Assembly (NCBI RefSeq): GCF_009711135.1
Contig: NZ_WMIC01000003.1
Coordinates: forward strand, 186,001-250,000
Length of the DNA: 64,000 nt
From: Flavobacterium sp. LC2016-01
Lineage (GTDB): Bacteria > Bacteroidota > Bacteroidia > Flavobacteriales > Flavobacteriaceae
Direction: 5' to 3'
Shown: positions 1 through 8,893 of the stretch, piece by piece
Numbering within the stretch: position 1 is the stretch's first letter
Layout of the letters: the number at the start of each line of letters is the position of its first letter
Notes under the pieces: generated by a model
What the model was told of the DNA's origin: nothing
Databases searched by the model: none
Seen by the model: only the letters and a program-made list of their open reading frames with translations
Program-made: the position numbers and the translations under genes

Positions 1-2
1 AC

Positions 3-2321
3 ACCAAACTAACAGCATTAGACATCTCAAGCAATCCTGCTATGGTAGGTTTATTTTGCAACAATAACGATTTAAGAAGTTTAAACTTAAAAAATGGTAA
101 AAACGAATTAATTGCGCCACAAAGCATCTCCTTTAAAGTAAACCCAAATTTAACTTGCATTCAGGTTGACAATGCTGCAACTTCAACTACAAATTGGGCT
201 AATGCCAAAGATGCTGCAGCAAATTATTCGACAGACTGCCAGTCTGCTACATATACTTTGATTCCTGATAGCAATTTTGAGAAAAAATTAATTACATTAG
301 GAATTGATTCTGGAACTCCAGATGGAAGAGTATTAACTTCAAGTGTTAATAAAATAACTGATTTGGATATTTCTTATAGTTCTATTACGAACTTAACAGG
401 TCTTGAAGCTTTTACCTCTTTAACTTCTTTAAAATGTAATGGAAATTACACTTTGATTGCTTTAGATATTACAAAAAACAAAGCTCTACGAACATTAGAT
501 TGCAACAATAATTATCTTGTAACTTATTTAGATCTATCTCAAAATCTCGATTTGGTTTCGCTTAATTGTACTGCTAATAAATTAGGTACTTTAGATGTAG
601 CTAAAAACAAAAATCTGACTTCGCTCGAATGTTCATCCAACAAATTATCGTATTTAGATGTTTCTAACAATACTGCCTTAACAAAATTAAATGTTGGCTA
701 TAATTCACTTACAATTTTAAATGTATCAAAAAATACAGAATTGACATCATTGACTTGTACATCAAATCAAATCGACAACTTAGATATTAGTACTAACACC
801 AAACTATTAGAATTATGGGCTGGAAATAATCAATATAGTACTTTAAATGTATCTAAAAATACTGCCTTGAATACATTAGTTTGTAATACAAATAAACTAA
901 CTGCATTAGACGTTTCTGGAAATACTGCATTAACAAGATTACTAGTTTATGGAAACAAACTAACAAACATAGATGCCTCAACTAATACTTTATTAAGTTC
1001 ATTTGATTGTAGTTTGAATCTAATTACAAGCTTAAACGTTTCTAAAAACATAAACTTGCAATTTCTATATTGTAATAATAACAAATTGACTACTCTGGAT
1101 GTTTCTGCCAATACGAAACTCGGGACATTCGATTGTGCTAATAACGAACTTACATATCTTGACGTTTCAAATAATAAAAACCTAAGCTCGTTGGAATGCG
1201 AATCAAATAAATTAAAAAATCTGAATCTAAAAAACGGAAATAACACTTTATTTGACGGTTATAACTTTGATCCTAATTTAATCATTTATAGAATAGATTT
1301 TAGAGACAATCCTGATTTAACTTGTATAGAAGTTGACAATGTTGCTTACTCAAATGAAAAATGGTCTTCTAGAAAGGATGCATTAGCAAGTTTTAGCACT
1401 GATTGCAAAAATTCTACAATAATTACTGATCCTAATTTTGAAAATTTTCTTATCACAGCAGGAATTGATACAGATGGAAAAAATGGAAAAGTATCAACTT
1501 CAAGCATTTCAAGCATTAAAACTTTAGACATTTCAAATTCTAATATCAGTGATTTAACAGGTCTTGAAAATTTTACAGCTTTAGAAAATTTAATTTGTAC
1601 TGGAAATTTAATTACAACAATTGACTTATCTTCTAATACACAATTAACTTATTTGGATATTTCGAATAACCCTTTAACAAGTGTGAACATTTCAAACAAT
1701 AAATTACTAAAAGAATTTTATGTCAATGGAATAAAGGTTATTGTTAGAAAATCAATTTCAACTTCAAACGGATTGAAAAGTTTAGATTTGTCAAACAATA
1801 CTTTGTTGACAAAAATCGACGTTTCAAATAATCAGCTAACAAGTCTTGATTTATCAAAAAACCCAGATCTGACAGACATTAACACTTCTAATAATAATTT
1901 ATCTGAATTAAACTTACAAAACGGGCACAATGCTCTTTTAGTAAATTTAGATTTCAAAGGCAATACTCAACTATCTTGTATTAAAGTTGATGATCCAGCT
2001 TATTCTAATGCAAATTGGTCTAATGCTAAAGATGTTACAGCAAAATATACTGCAAAATGCAGCTCTTTAGGAACTGCTGATGTAGTTTTTAACAAGGCAA
2101 CTATTTATCCAAATCCATCAAACGGAGATTTTTATATAATGAATGCTTCACTGAAAAAAGCAAGTATTTACGATAATTCAGGTAAGCTAATAAAAGTGAT
2201 ACGCTTAAATTCTGAAAACGACGAAAATCACATTAATCTAAAAGGAACTCCCCATGGCGTTTATTATATTTTCTTAGAAAATGAAGATGCACATATTGTC
2301 AAAAAGATTATAATTCAGTAA
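3..2321 (+). CDS. Secreted leucine-rich-repeat protein with T9SS type A sorting tail (5' end outside window)
   Basis: The reading frame is open to the first bases of the window and already reads as LRR (TKLTALDISSNPAM), so the start lies upstream and the ATG at 42 is internal. Repeats of about 21 residues follow the pattern LTxLDVSxNTxLTxLxCxxN. They form three blocks, each ending in a similar cap (LTCIQVDN, LTCIEVDN, LSCIKVDD, then YSNANWSNAKD-like text), so the protein grew by duplication of a large module. The last 75 or so residues form a Por secretion tail: IYPNPSNGDFYI, then a GVYYIFLENE-type strand and a basic end, KKIIIQ. T9SS tails are cleaved during export across the outer membrane. 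The protein is therefore probably surface-attached or released, and LRR folds suggest adhesion or ligand binding, which is inference. A terminator follows. Confidence 0.93.
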   Translation, partial: TKLTALDISSNPAMVGLFCNNNDLRSLNLKNGKNELIAPQSISFKVNPNLTCIQVDNAATSTTNWANAKDAAANYSTDCQSATYTLIPDSNFEKKLITLGIDSGTPDGRVLTSSVNKITDLDISYSSITNLTGLEAFTSLTSLKCNGNYTLIALDITKNKALRTLDCNNNYLVTYLDLSQNLDLVSLNCTANKLGTLDVAKNKNLTSLECSSNKLSYLDVSNNTALTKLNVGYNSLTILNVSKNTELTSLTCTSNQIDNLDISTNTKLLELWAGNNQYSTLNVSKNTALNTLVCNTNKLTALDVSGNTALTRLLVYGNKLTNIDASTNTLLSSFDCSLNLITSLNVSKNINLQFLYCNNNKLTTLDVSANTKLGTFDCANNELTYLDVSNNKNLSSLECESNKLKNLNLKNGNNTLFDGYNFDPNLIIYRIDFRDNPDLTCIEVDNVAYSNEKWSSRKDALASFSTDCKNSTIITDPNFENFLITAGIDTDGKNGKVSTSSISSIKTLDISNSNISDLTGLENFTALENLICTGNLITTIDLSSNTQLTYLDISNNPLTSVNISNNKLLKEFYVNGIKVIVRKSISTSNGLKSLDLSNNTLLTKIDVSNNQLTSLDLSKNPDLTDINTSNNNLSELNLQNGHNALLVNLDFKGNTQLSCIKVDDPAYSNANWSNAKDVTAKYTAKCSSLGTADVVFNKATIYPNPSNGDFYIMNASLKKASIYDNSGKLIKVIRLNSENDENHINLKGTPHGVYYIFLENEDAHIVKKIIIQ

Positions 2322-2343
2322 ATCCTATTTATATTTTAAAACT

Positions 2344-2382
2344 AAAAACCACACTTTTATTTATTTAAAAGATGTGGTTTTT
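2344..2382 (+). terminator. Intrinsic terminator after the LRR gene
   Basis: A 10-bp perfect stem (2344-2353 with 2373-2382, AAAAACCACA/TGTGGTTTTT) has an A-rich left arm and T-rich right arm. It sits 23 bp after the stop codon. The loop contains a further weak tttta/taaaa pairing. Confidence 0.7.
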
Positions 2383-2658
2383 AATTTATAAAACTTCAAG
2401 TCACAATTTTGCACCAGTAACTTTGCTGAGATTTTATTAAAAAATAACAGTATATTTTTCTTTTTTTACCTTTTCCTATAACTTTTCATTCAATCTCTGT
2501 GAAAAGACCAAAATCTGTGTCTTTAAAAACAAAATTTCAGGTGTTCATTTAAAATAAATCCTTAAATTCGCAATCACAAATAACAAAAGAAGAAATCGAA
2601 AGATGAGTTTCGGAAATATAAACTTCATTTTCGATAGTTAATACTAAAAGCAAAAAAA
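2383..2658. other. Non-coding spacer with putative lpdA promoter
   Basis: No credible ORF is present. TAAATTCG at 2563-2570 resembles the Bacteroidota -7 element (TAnnTTTG) with one change, and lies 88 bp before the lpdA start. No convincing TTG -33 box is placed correctly, so the promoter call is tentative. Confidence 0.35.
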
Positions 2659-4047
2659 ATGAAATACGACGTTATTGTTTTAGGAAGTGGTCCTGGAGGC
2701 TATGTAACAGCGATTAGAGCTTCACAATTAGGCTTTAAAGTAGCTGTAGTTGAAAAAGAAAACCTTGGTGGTGTATGCTTGAACTGGGGATGTATCCCAA
2801 CAAAAGCATTATTAAAATCAGCTCAGGTTTTTGATTATTTAAAACATGCTTCTGATTATGGATTGAAAGTTTCTGAATTCGATAAAGATTTCCCTGCAGT
2901 GGTTCAACGTAGCCGTGGTGTTGCTGAAGGAATGAGCAAAGGAGTTCAGTTCTTGATGAAAAAAAACAAAATTGACGTTATTGAAGGTTTTGGAAAACTA
3001 AAACCAGGTAAAAAACTTGACGTTACTGATAAAGATAATAAAGTTACTGAATACAGCGCTGATCACATTATCATTGCAACTGGTGCTCGCTCTCGTGAGT
3101 TGCCAAACTTGCCTCAAGATGGTGTAAAAGTAATTGGTTACCGTCAAGCAATGACTTTGCCAACACAGCCAAAATCTATGATTATTGTTGGTTCTGGAGC
3201 AATTGGAGTTGAGTTCGCTCATTTCTACAACTCAATGGGAACTGATGTAACTATCGTAGAATTTATGCCAAACGTAGTTCCTGTAGAAGACGAAGATATC
3301 TCAAAACAATTTGAGCGTTCTTTGAAAAAAGCCGGAATTAAAGTAATGACCAACTCTTCTGTAGAAAAAATTGATACAACAGGTGCTGGAGTAAAAGCAT
3401 TTGTTAAAACTGCTAAAGGTGAAGAAGTTCTTGAAGCTGATATCGTACTTTCTGCAGTTGGAATCAAAACTAATATCGAAAACATTGGTTTAGAAGAAGT
3501 TGGAATTGCTGTTGACAGAGATAAAATCTTAGTAAACGCTTACAACGCAACTAATATTCCTGGATATTATGCAATTGGAGACGTTACTCCAGGTCAGGCT
3601 TTGGCTCACGTAGCTTCTGCTGAAGGAATTAACTGTGTTGAAAAAATCGCTGGTTTACATGTAGACCCAATCGATTACGGAAACATTCCGGGTTGTACAT
3701 ATGCAACTCCTGAAATTGCTTCTGTTGGTTTAACTGAAAAACAAGCCAAAGAAAAAGGATACGAATTAAAAATTGGTAAATTCCCATTCTCAGCTTCAGG
3801 AAAAGCTAAGGCTGCCGGAACTCCAGATGGATTCGTAAAAGTAATCTTCGATGCTAAATACGGAGAATGGTTAGGATGCCACATGATTGGTGCTGGTGTT
3901 ACAGATATGATTGCTGAAGCAGTTGTAGCTCGTAAACTTGAAACTACAGGTCATGAAATTCTTAAATCTATCCACCCTCACCCAACAATGAGCGAGGCTG
4001 TTATGGAAGCTGTTGCTGATGCTTACGGCGAAGTAATTCACTTGTAA
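2659..4047 (+). CDS. lpdA: Dihydrolipoyl dehydrogenase (E3)
   Basis: This FAD flavoenzyme reoxidises dihydrolipoamide with NAD+ in pyruvate and 2-oxoacid dehydrogenase complexes. The 462-residue length is standard. Visible elements are the N-terminal FAD Rossmann motif GSGPGG (9-14), the redox disulfide C40/C45 in GGVCLNWGCIPTK, a second nucleotide-binding motif VGSGAIGVEF near 178-187, the FAD-binding YAIGD segment, and the C-terminal catalytic pair H441 and E446 in HPHPTMSE. The gene stands alone: no E1 or E2 genes are adjacent, as is common in Flavobacteria, where E3 is shared between complexes. Codon use is more GC-balanced and regular than in the small neighbours, consistent with high expression. 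A strong terminator follows. Confidence 0.97.
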   Translation: MKYDVIVLGSGPGGYVTAIRASQLGFKVAVVEKENLGGVCLNWGCIPTKALLKSAQVFDYLKHASDYGLKVSEFDKDFPAVVQRSRGVAEGMSKGVQFLMKKNKIDVIEGFGKLKPGKKLDVTDKDNKVTEYSADHIIIATGARSRELPNLPQDGVKVIGYRQAMTLPTQPKSMIIVGSGAIGVEFAHFYNSMGTDVTIVEFMPNVVPVEDEDISKQFERSLKKAGIKVMTNSSVEKIDTTGAGVKAFVKTAKGEEVLEADIVLSAVGIKTNIENIGLEEVGIAVDRDKILVNAYNATNIPGYYAIGDVTPGQALAHVASAEGINCVEKIAGLHVDPIDYGNIPGCTYATPEIASVGLTEKQAKEKGYELKIGKFPFSASGKAKAAGTPDGFVKVIFDAKYGEWLGCHMIGAGVTDMIAEAVVARKLETTGHEILKSIHPHPTMSEAVMEAVADAYGEVIHL

Positions 4048-4085
4048 AAATAGACCGTTTTACGGTTACATATAATTTTCAATTT

Positions 4086-4121
4086 AAAATCCGATTTGTG
4101 AAAGCAAGTCGGATTTTTTTT
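4086..4121 (+). terminator. Intrinsic terminator after lpdA
   Basis: A 12-bp stem (4086-4097 with 4106-4117, one G-T pair) with loop GTGAAAGC is followed by a long T run. The core CCGATTTGTGAAAGCAAGTC is repeated exactly in the terminator at 6875-6907. Confidence 0.85.
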
Positions 4122-4306
4122 GTGCCGTTTTTTTTAATGGCTTTCAAGTATTCAATAAGCAGATCAAAATTAGTAAAAACGCAAGTAATTAAAATTCAAT
4201 CAAATACAATCAAAAATCATATTTTTTCGTAATTTTAGCTATAAATCTGACAATATCAGATCTTTAAAAGCTGACTATTATTTCTAATTATTAATAAATT
4301 GATATT

Positions 4307-5755
4307 ATGAAAAAAATAATTTTCCCTTTTTTGACAGTGCTTTTCTTCACATCCTGCAATCAGACTCCAAAAAACACAACCGAACAGACAGCCATTACAG
4401 ATACTGTAACAACCGCGTTTAAACCTGCTAATATTAAAGAAGAAATTCTTTATCAGCGTGGAGTTGAAGCCGCCATTTGGGGAATGCCTGCAGTTAATTA
4501 TCAGCTGATGTACAATGCACTTGAAAAATTAAACGGCAATTATAATCAGGTTGTCATCTGGCCTAAATTGTTGGATTGGAAAAATCAGACACTGACACCT
4601 AATCCTGATGTCATTTATTTAATGCCTTTTTTCAATACCGAAAAAGTCGGCCCTGTAGTTCTTGAAATTCCACCTGCCGATAATGGCGTTTTCAACGGAA
4701 GTGTGATGACCTATTGGCAAAATGCTATTGAAGATGTAGGTCCTGGAGGTGTTGATAAAGGAAAAGGAGGAAAATATCTGTTTCTGCCTCCAGGTTACGA
4801 CAAAAATAAAATACCGGCTGGTTATATTCCGATGCAATCTGATACCTATCGCGGATATGCACTTTTAAGATCTGTGCTAAAAAGTGGCAGTGCGGCAGAT
4901 GTTGCGGCAGCGGTAGCATATTCAAAACGCATTAAAGTTTATCCGCTCAGCGAAGCATCACAAAACCCAGCAACTGTTTTTGTAGACGCCAGCAATGATG
5001 TTTACGATTCAACCATTGCTTATGACGCTACGTTTTATCAAACATTAAACACTATTGTTCAGGCTGAACCGTGGCTAGACAGAGACCGTGTCATGATTGA
5101 CCCTCTAAAGACAATAGGAATAAAAAGAGGCCAGCCATTTAATCCAGATGCCCGTACAAAAGAAATTTTAGCACATGCTGTAAAAAAAGCGAAAGCTTGG
5201 CTAGAATACAATTATGAAGCAACAAAGCCTTTTTACAAAGACACACATTGGTTTTTTCCTGCTGATGAAGAGAATATCAAAAGCGTAAAAAGTTCGTATG
5301 GCGTTTCTGAAATTTATCCTATTGATAACAGGGCCATTTGTTATATGATTGCTTTTTTCAGTGCCAAACACATCGGTGAATCTCAGTATTATTTAATGCA
5401 GATCGAAGACAAAGAAGGAAATGAATTAGACGGAAATACTTTATACAAAGTTCATGTTCCTGCAAATGTTCCTATTAAGCAATATTGGTCGATGACAGTC
5501 TACAATCGGGCAACACATACCTTTATTCGCAATAGCAAATGGGCCGCTCGTTCGTCACAAACACCTGGATTAAAAACAAACAGTGATGGTACTGTCGATT
5601 TATATTTTGGTCCAAATCCTCCCCCAAGCGGTGAATCAAATTGGGTGCCGACAGATCCAAAAGGGAAGTTTGAAATATTGGCTCGCTTTTATGGCCCAAA
5701 ACCAAACCTATTTGATCAAAGCTGGAAATTAAATGATTTAGAAAAAGTAAAATAA
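4307..5755 (+). CDS. DUF1254/DUF1214 lipoprotein, long form
   Basis: A signal peptide ends in the lipobox FFTSC (Cys17), so this is a lipoprotein. The DUF1254 region spans about residues 45-190 (WGMPAVNYQLMYNA, TPNPDVIYLMPF, QSDTYRGYALLRS). The DUF1214 region occupies the last 110 or so residues (KQYWSMTVYNRATHTFIRN through FYGPKPNLFDQSWKL). Proteins with this architecture are widespread in bacteria and no reaction is firmly established. The conserved aromatic and acidic residues around the beta-sandwich are typical of the family. The next gene, a shorter member of the same family, begins only 15 bp downstream, so the two are probably co-transcribed and may act together in the periplasm or on the membrane. 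About 260 bp of AT-rich spacer precede the start. Confidence 0.88.
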   Translation: MKKIIFPFLTVLFFTSCNQTPKNTTEQTAITDTVTTAFKPANIKEEILYQRGVEAAIWGMPAVNYQLMYNALEKLNGNYNQVVIWPKLLDWKNQTLTPNPDVIYLMPFFNTEKVGPVVLEIPPADNGVFNGSVMTYWQNAIEDVGPGGVDKGKGGKYLFLPPGYDKNKIPAGYIPMQSDTYRGYALLRSVLKSGSAADVAAAVAYSKRIKVYPLSEASQNPATVFVDASNDVYDSTIAYDATFYQTLNTIVQAEPWLDRDRVMIDPLKTIGIKRGQPFNPDARTKEILAHAVKKAKAWLEYNYEATKPFYKDTHWFFPADEENIKSVKSSYGVSEIYPIDNRAICYMIAFFSAKHIGESQYYLMQIEDKEGNELDGNTLYKVHVPANVPIKQYWSMTVYNRATHTFIRNSKWAARSSQTPGLKTNSDGTVDLYFGPNPPPSGESNWVPTDPKGKFEILARFYGPKPNLFDQSWKLNDLEKVK

Positions 5756-5770
5756 TTAAAATTAGAAAAT

Positions 5771-6847
5771 ATGAAAAAAGAACTTATTTCACTGATTGCA
5801 TTACTTCTTCTTGCTGCCTGTAATAAAGTAGCTGATAAAACAACAACTTCAAAAGATTCAATACAAGAGGAAACAACCGCAGAAGCACCACAAAATAATG
5901 GTGTGCTGGTTAACGCTAAGAATTTTACTAGGGCAGAAACTGATGCCTACTTTGCTGTTACCATAAAGCAAGCCGGCGGGACGGGCAAGTTTCACCATTT
6001 TACAGAACTGATGCCAATAGATCATCAAACTGTTATACGCGCCAACCGCGATGTATTATATTCATCAGCTGTGTTTGACCTTGATGCTGGCCCTGTTACC
6101 ATTACTTTGCCAAATCCCGGCAAGCGCTTCATGTCTATGATGCTGGTAGATGAAGATCATTATTCGCAAACAGTGTATGCGCCCGGCACCTTCACTTATA
6201 CCAAAGAAAAAATTGGAACCCGATATATTATGTTAGGCATCCGCACCTTTATTGATCCGAATGATAAAAATGATTTGCAGAAGGTTAAAGATTTGCAAAA
6301 TGCGATTAAAATAGACCAGAAAGATAAAGGAACATTTGAGATTCCGAATTGGGATAAAGAGAGTCAAAAACGAGTACATGACTCATTAGTAGAAGCATCT
6401 AAAAAATATCCTGATACAAAAGGCATGTTTGGTTTAAAAACGGAAGTTGATCCTGTTCGTCATCTCATAGGAACCGCCACCGGATGGGGCGGAAATGCGG
6501 AAAAAGATGCTATGTATCTGCAAATTCAGCCTTCTCAAAATGATGGAAAAACAATTTACAAGCTTAAAATAAAAGATGTACCGGTAAACGGTTTTTGGTC
6601 TGTGAGCGTATACAATAAAGAAGGCTATTTTGAAAAAAATGACTTAAATGCTTATTCATTAAATAATATTACAGCAAAAAAAGATAAAGATGGTTCAGTA
6701 ACCATACAATTTGGTGGATGCGATGGCAAAGTCGCGAATTGTATTCCTATTGCTCCTGACTGGAATTATTGGGTGAGATTGTATCGTCCAAAAAAAGAAA
6801 TATTAGATGGAAAATGGAAGTTTCCTGAAGCAAAACCCGTGAAATAA
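5771..6847 (+). CDS. DUF1254/DUF1214 lipoprotein, short form
   Basis: The lipobox LLLAAC (Cys17) marks a lipoprotein. A DUF1254 segment covers about residues 50-180 (FHHFTELMPIDHQTVIRANR, then GKRFMSMMLVDEDHYSQTVY). A DUF1214 segment is C-terminal (VNGFWSVSVYNKEGYF, then DWNYWVRLYRPKKEILDGKW). At 358 residues it lacks much of the middle region of the partner gene. The two share architecture but differ clearly in sequence, so this is an old duplication or a paired acquisition rather than a recent copy. The 15-bp spacing implies a two-gene operon ended by the hairpin at 6875. Function is unknown. Confidence 0.88.
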   Translation: MKKELISLIALLLLAACNKVADKTTTSKDSIQEETTAEAPQNNGVLVNAKNFTRAETDAYFAVTIKQAGGTGKFHHFTELMPIDHQTVIRANRDVLYSSAVFDLDAGPVTITLPNPGKRFMSMMLVDEDHYSQTVYAPGTFTYTKEKIGTRYIMLGIRTFIDPNDKNDLQKVKDLQNAIKIDQKDKGTFEIPNWDKESQKRVHDSLVEASKKYPDTKGMFGLKTEVDPVRHLIGTATGWGGNAEKDAMYLQIQPSQNDGKTIYKLKIKDVPVNGFWSVSVYNKEGYFEKNDLNAYSLNNITAKKDKDGSVTIQFGGCDGKVANCIPIAPDWNYWVRLYRPKKEILDGKWKFPEAKPVK

Positions 6848-6874
6848 CATTATTTGGCCGTTTAAAACTTATTC

Positions 6875-6907
6875 ATCCGATTTGTGAAAGCAAGTCGGAT
6901 TTTTTTT
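6875..6907 (+). terminator. Intrinsic terminator after the DUF1254 pair
   Basis: Stem 6875-6883 with 6892-6900 and loop GTGAAAGC is followed by eight or so T. It repeats the lpdA terminator core exactly, 2.8 kb away. Confidence 0.85.
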
Positions 6908-6971
6908 CAATATTTATTAAAAGTATACATAACATAAAGTCTTTTAAATTCTTAATTTAGACTTCAAATTC

Positions 6972-7436
6972 ATGTCGATGAAACAAAAAGAAGATCAAAA
7001 AGAAGTATATTTTAAAAAAGTTTATGATAACATCAAAAACTTTGGATATCACACAACTTCAGTAGCAGAAGAAGTAAACTTTACGCCTTTTACGTATTCT
7101 ACTGGTTTGTTTAAAAATTTTGAAATACCTGAATTATTTATTTCTGGCCTTGGACCAAATCTTTCAGGCGAAATAATTAAAAAGTATGCAGAAAAATATA
7201 GGTCTAAAGAAATTCCACTAAATAAAAAAATAGTTGATTTGATTGATACGTTTCCTGTTTATTTTATAAAAGTCAATAAAATAGATTTAGCAGAATATAC
7301 TCTAAGCTCAATTAACTATTATGAGAATGAAAATTATGAATATTTACAATTAATTTTTCCTGATTTAAATGGAAAGTTTCCTAATGAAGCTAACTACGAA
7401 TATGATCAGCAAATAATTGGTAAATTTGAAATATAA
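6972..7436 (+). CDS. DUF4262 domain protein
   Basis: This 154-residue soluble protein has no signal peptide. The pattern IKNFGYHTTSVAEE, then FTYSTGLFKNFEIPELFISGL and a C-terminal LQLIFPDLNGKFPNE matches the DUF4262 family, small proteins of unknown biochemical role often found in accessory regions. Two candidate starts, M1 and M3, lie six bases apart. The gene ends 14 bp before the arginase-family gene, suggesting co-transcription, but no shared function is evident. Confidence 0.75.
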   Translation: MSMKQKEDQKEVYFKKVYDNIKNFGYHTTSVAEEVNFTPFTYSTGLFKNFEIPELFISGLGPNLSGEIIKKYAEKYRSKEIPLNKKIVDLIDTFPVYFIKVNKIDLAEYTLSSINYYENENYEYLQLIFPDLNGKFPNEANYEYDQQIIGKFEI

Positions 7437-7450
7437 AACAAACAAACGTA

Positions 7451-8356
7451 ATGAAAGAAATTTGTATTGTTGAATTTCCATCAAATTTGGGTTTGAAAGA
7501 ACCTCAACCAGGAAAAGAGCCCGGCGTAAAAAAACTGCCTAAATGGTTATGGAAACATAATCTGCATAAAGAAATTAATCCGAAAGATGTCTTGACGCTT
7601 GATGCTCCAAGATATACTGCTATTAAAGATCCCGAAACTCAGATTCTCAATACAAATTCGCTGGTCGAGTATGCGCGTGAACAAGCATATTTGATTAATA
7701 ATTTACTTTCACAAAATAAATTTCCTTTTATAATTGGAGGTGACTGCAGTATTCTTTTAGGAACCGCAATCGCTTTAAAACAAAAAGGGAATTATGGATT
7801 ATTTTACCTCGACGGTCATACTGATTTTATGGATGTTTCTTTATCTGAAACTGGCGGCGTTGGCGGAATGGCAGCATCTTTAGTAACTGGAAACGGGCAT
7901 CAAAAGCTAACTGATATCTTAAACTTATCCCCTTACATTAAAGAAAAAAATCTTTGGTGCGTAGGCAATCGTGAATATGATGACGAGTATGAAAATGAAA
8001 TCCGAAATTCTGAGGCCACATATTTTAGCTTAAATGACCTTCGAAAACAAGGAATTTCGAATTGCGCAGAAGCTTTTCTTTCTGAAATAAAAACCAAAAA
8101 TCTTGACGGTTTCTTTCTGCATATTGATGTTGATGTTTTAAATGACAATATTATGCCGTGCGTTGACAGCAGAACACCAGACGGACTTTCGTATGCCGAA
8201 TTTAACGAACTTACCTCCTATTTGTTTCAAAGCGAAAAATTAACCGGACTTGAAATAACGATTCTCGATCCTGATTTAGATCCAGTTGGACAATACACAA
8301 AAGATTTTGTCACTAATATTTCAAATACTTTTAACGCATCCAGAAATAAATTATAA
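7451..8356 (+). CDS. Arginase/agmatinase-family amidinohydrolase with altered metal-site residue
   Basis: The ureohydrolase fold is recognised from the ordered metal-binding motifs: IIGGDCS (96-100 in GGDCS), LDGHTDF (D121, H123, D125) and HIDVDVLND (D226, D228). The canonical first motif is GGDHS, whose His binds the Mn(A) ion; here Cys99 replaces it. The other five ligands are present, so a metal site is still expected. Length (301) fits arginase, agmatinase or formiminoglutamase. Substrate cannot be assigned from sequence. It lies directly after the DUF4262 gene, with no urea-cycle or polyamine genes nearby. Confidence 0.85.
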   Translation: MKEICIVEFPSNLGLKEPQPGKEPGVKKLPKWLWKHNLHKEINPKDVLTLDAPRYTAIKDPETQILNTNSLVEYAREQAYLINNLLSQNKFPFIIGGDCSILLGTAIALKQKGNYGLFYLDGHTDFMDVSLSETGGVGGMAASLVTGNGHQKLTDILNLSPYIKEKNLWCVGNREYDDEYENEIRNSEATYFSLNDLRKQGISNCAEAFLSEIKTKNLDGFFLHIDVDVLNDNIMPCVDSRTPDGLSYAEFNELTSYLFQSEKLTGLEITILDPDLDPVGQYTKDFVTNISNTFNASRNKL

Positions 8357-8475
8357 TACATAAAACAAGTTCCTGTTTTAAAAAATCACAACACTTATAT
8401 TCAATATTTTATACTATTTTTACTACTGACAATCCGTTGTCACAATGCCATTTTACTTTTACTGAAATAATTAAA

Positions 8476-8859
8476 ATGAGTTTTATGGAAACAAAAGACG
8501 GAAAACTAGCAGTATATGCACCCACAAGAGCAGACTGGAGAAAATGGCTTTTGGAAAATGGTGCAAATGAAAAATCGGTTTGGTTAATTTTATATCACAA
8601 AAAAAGCAAAACCGAAAGCGTCAATTTAATCGAAGCTACTGAAGAAGCACTTTGTTTTGGCTGGATTGACAGTCTGTGCAAAAAGCGCGACGCAGAAAGT
8701 TATTATTTGACTTTTTCACATCGGAATCCGAAAACCAGCAAATGGAGCAAATCAAACATTGAAAGAGCTGAAAGACTCATTAAAGAAAATTTAATGACAG
8801 AACAAGGCCAAAATTTAATTGATCTTGCCAAAGCGCAGGGAAAATGGATTACAGAATAA
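8476..8859 (+). CDS. YdeI/OmdA-like protein, short form
   Basis: The frame can extend back to a TTG at 8437, but the ATG at 8476 (MSFMETKDGK) gives a start typical of the family, with another ATG at 8485. The body RADWRKWLLENGANEKSVWL, EATEEALCFGWIDSLCKKRD and SKWSKSNIERAERLIKE matches the N-terminal part of YdeI/OmpD-associated proteins, linked in some bacteria to bacteriocin or antimicrobial-peptide resistance. Such proteins are usually near 190 residues. This one stops at 128, just after the AKAQGKW helix, so the C-terminal part is missing. It could be a natural short form or a truncated relic. Confidence 0.72.
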   Translation: MSFMETKDGKLAVYAPTRADWRKWLLENGANEKSVWLILYHKKSKTESVNLIEATEEALCFGWIDSLCKKRDAESYYLTFSHRNPKTSKWSKSNIERAERLIKENLMTEQGQNLIDLAKAQGKWITE

Positions 8860-8893
8860 AAATGATTAATTACAATACAAAATCAAAACTGCT

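Noticed and set aside
947..1531. Minus-strand frames opposite the LRR gene
   Set aside because: They are shadows of the repeated LRR codons, with biased composition and no homology pattern.
8437..8475. Extension of the YdeI-like gene to a TTG
   Set aside because: The added residues are unlike the family; the ATG at 8476 gives the usual start.
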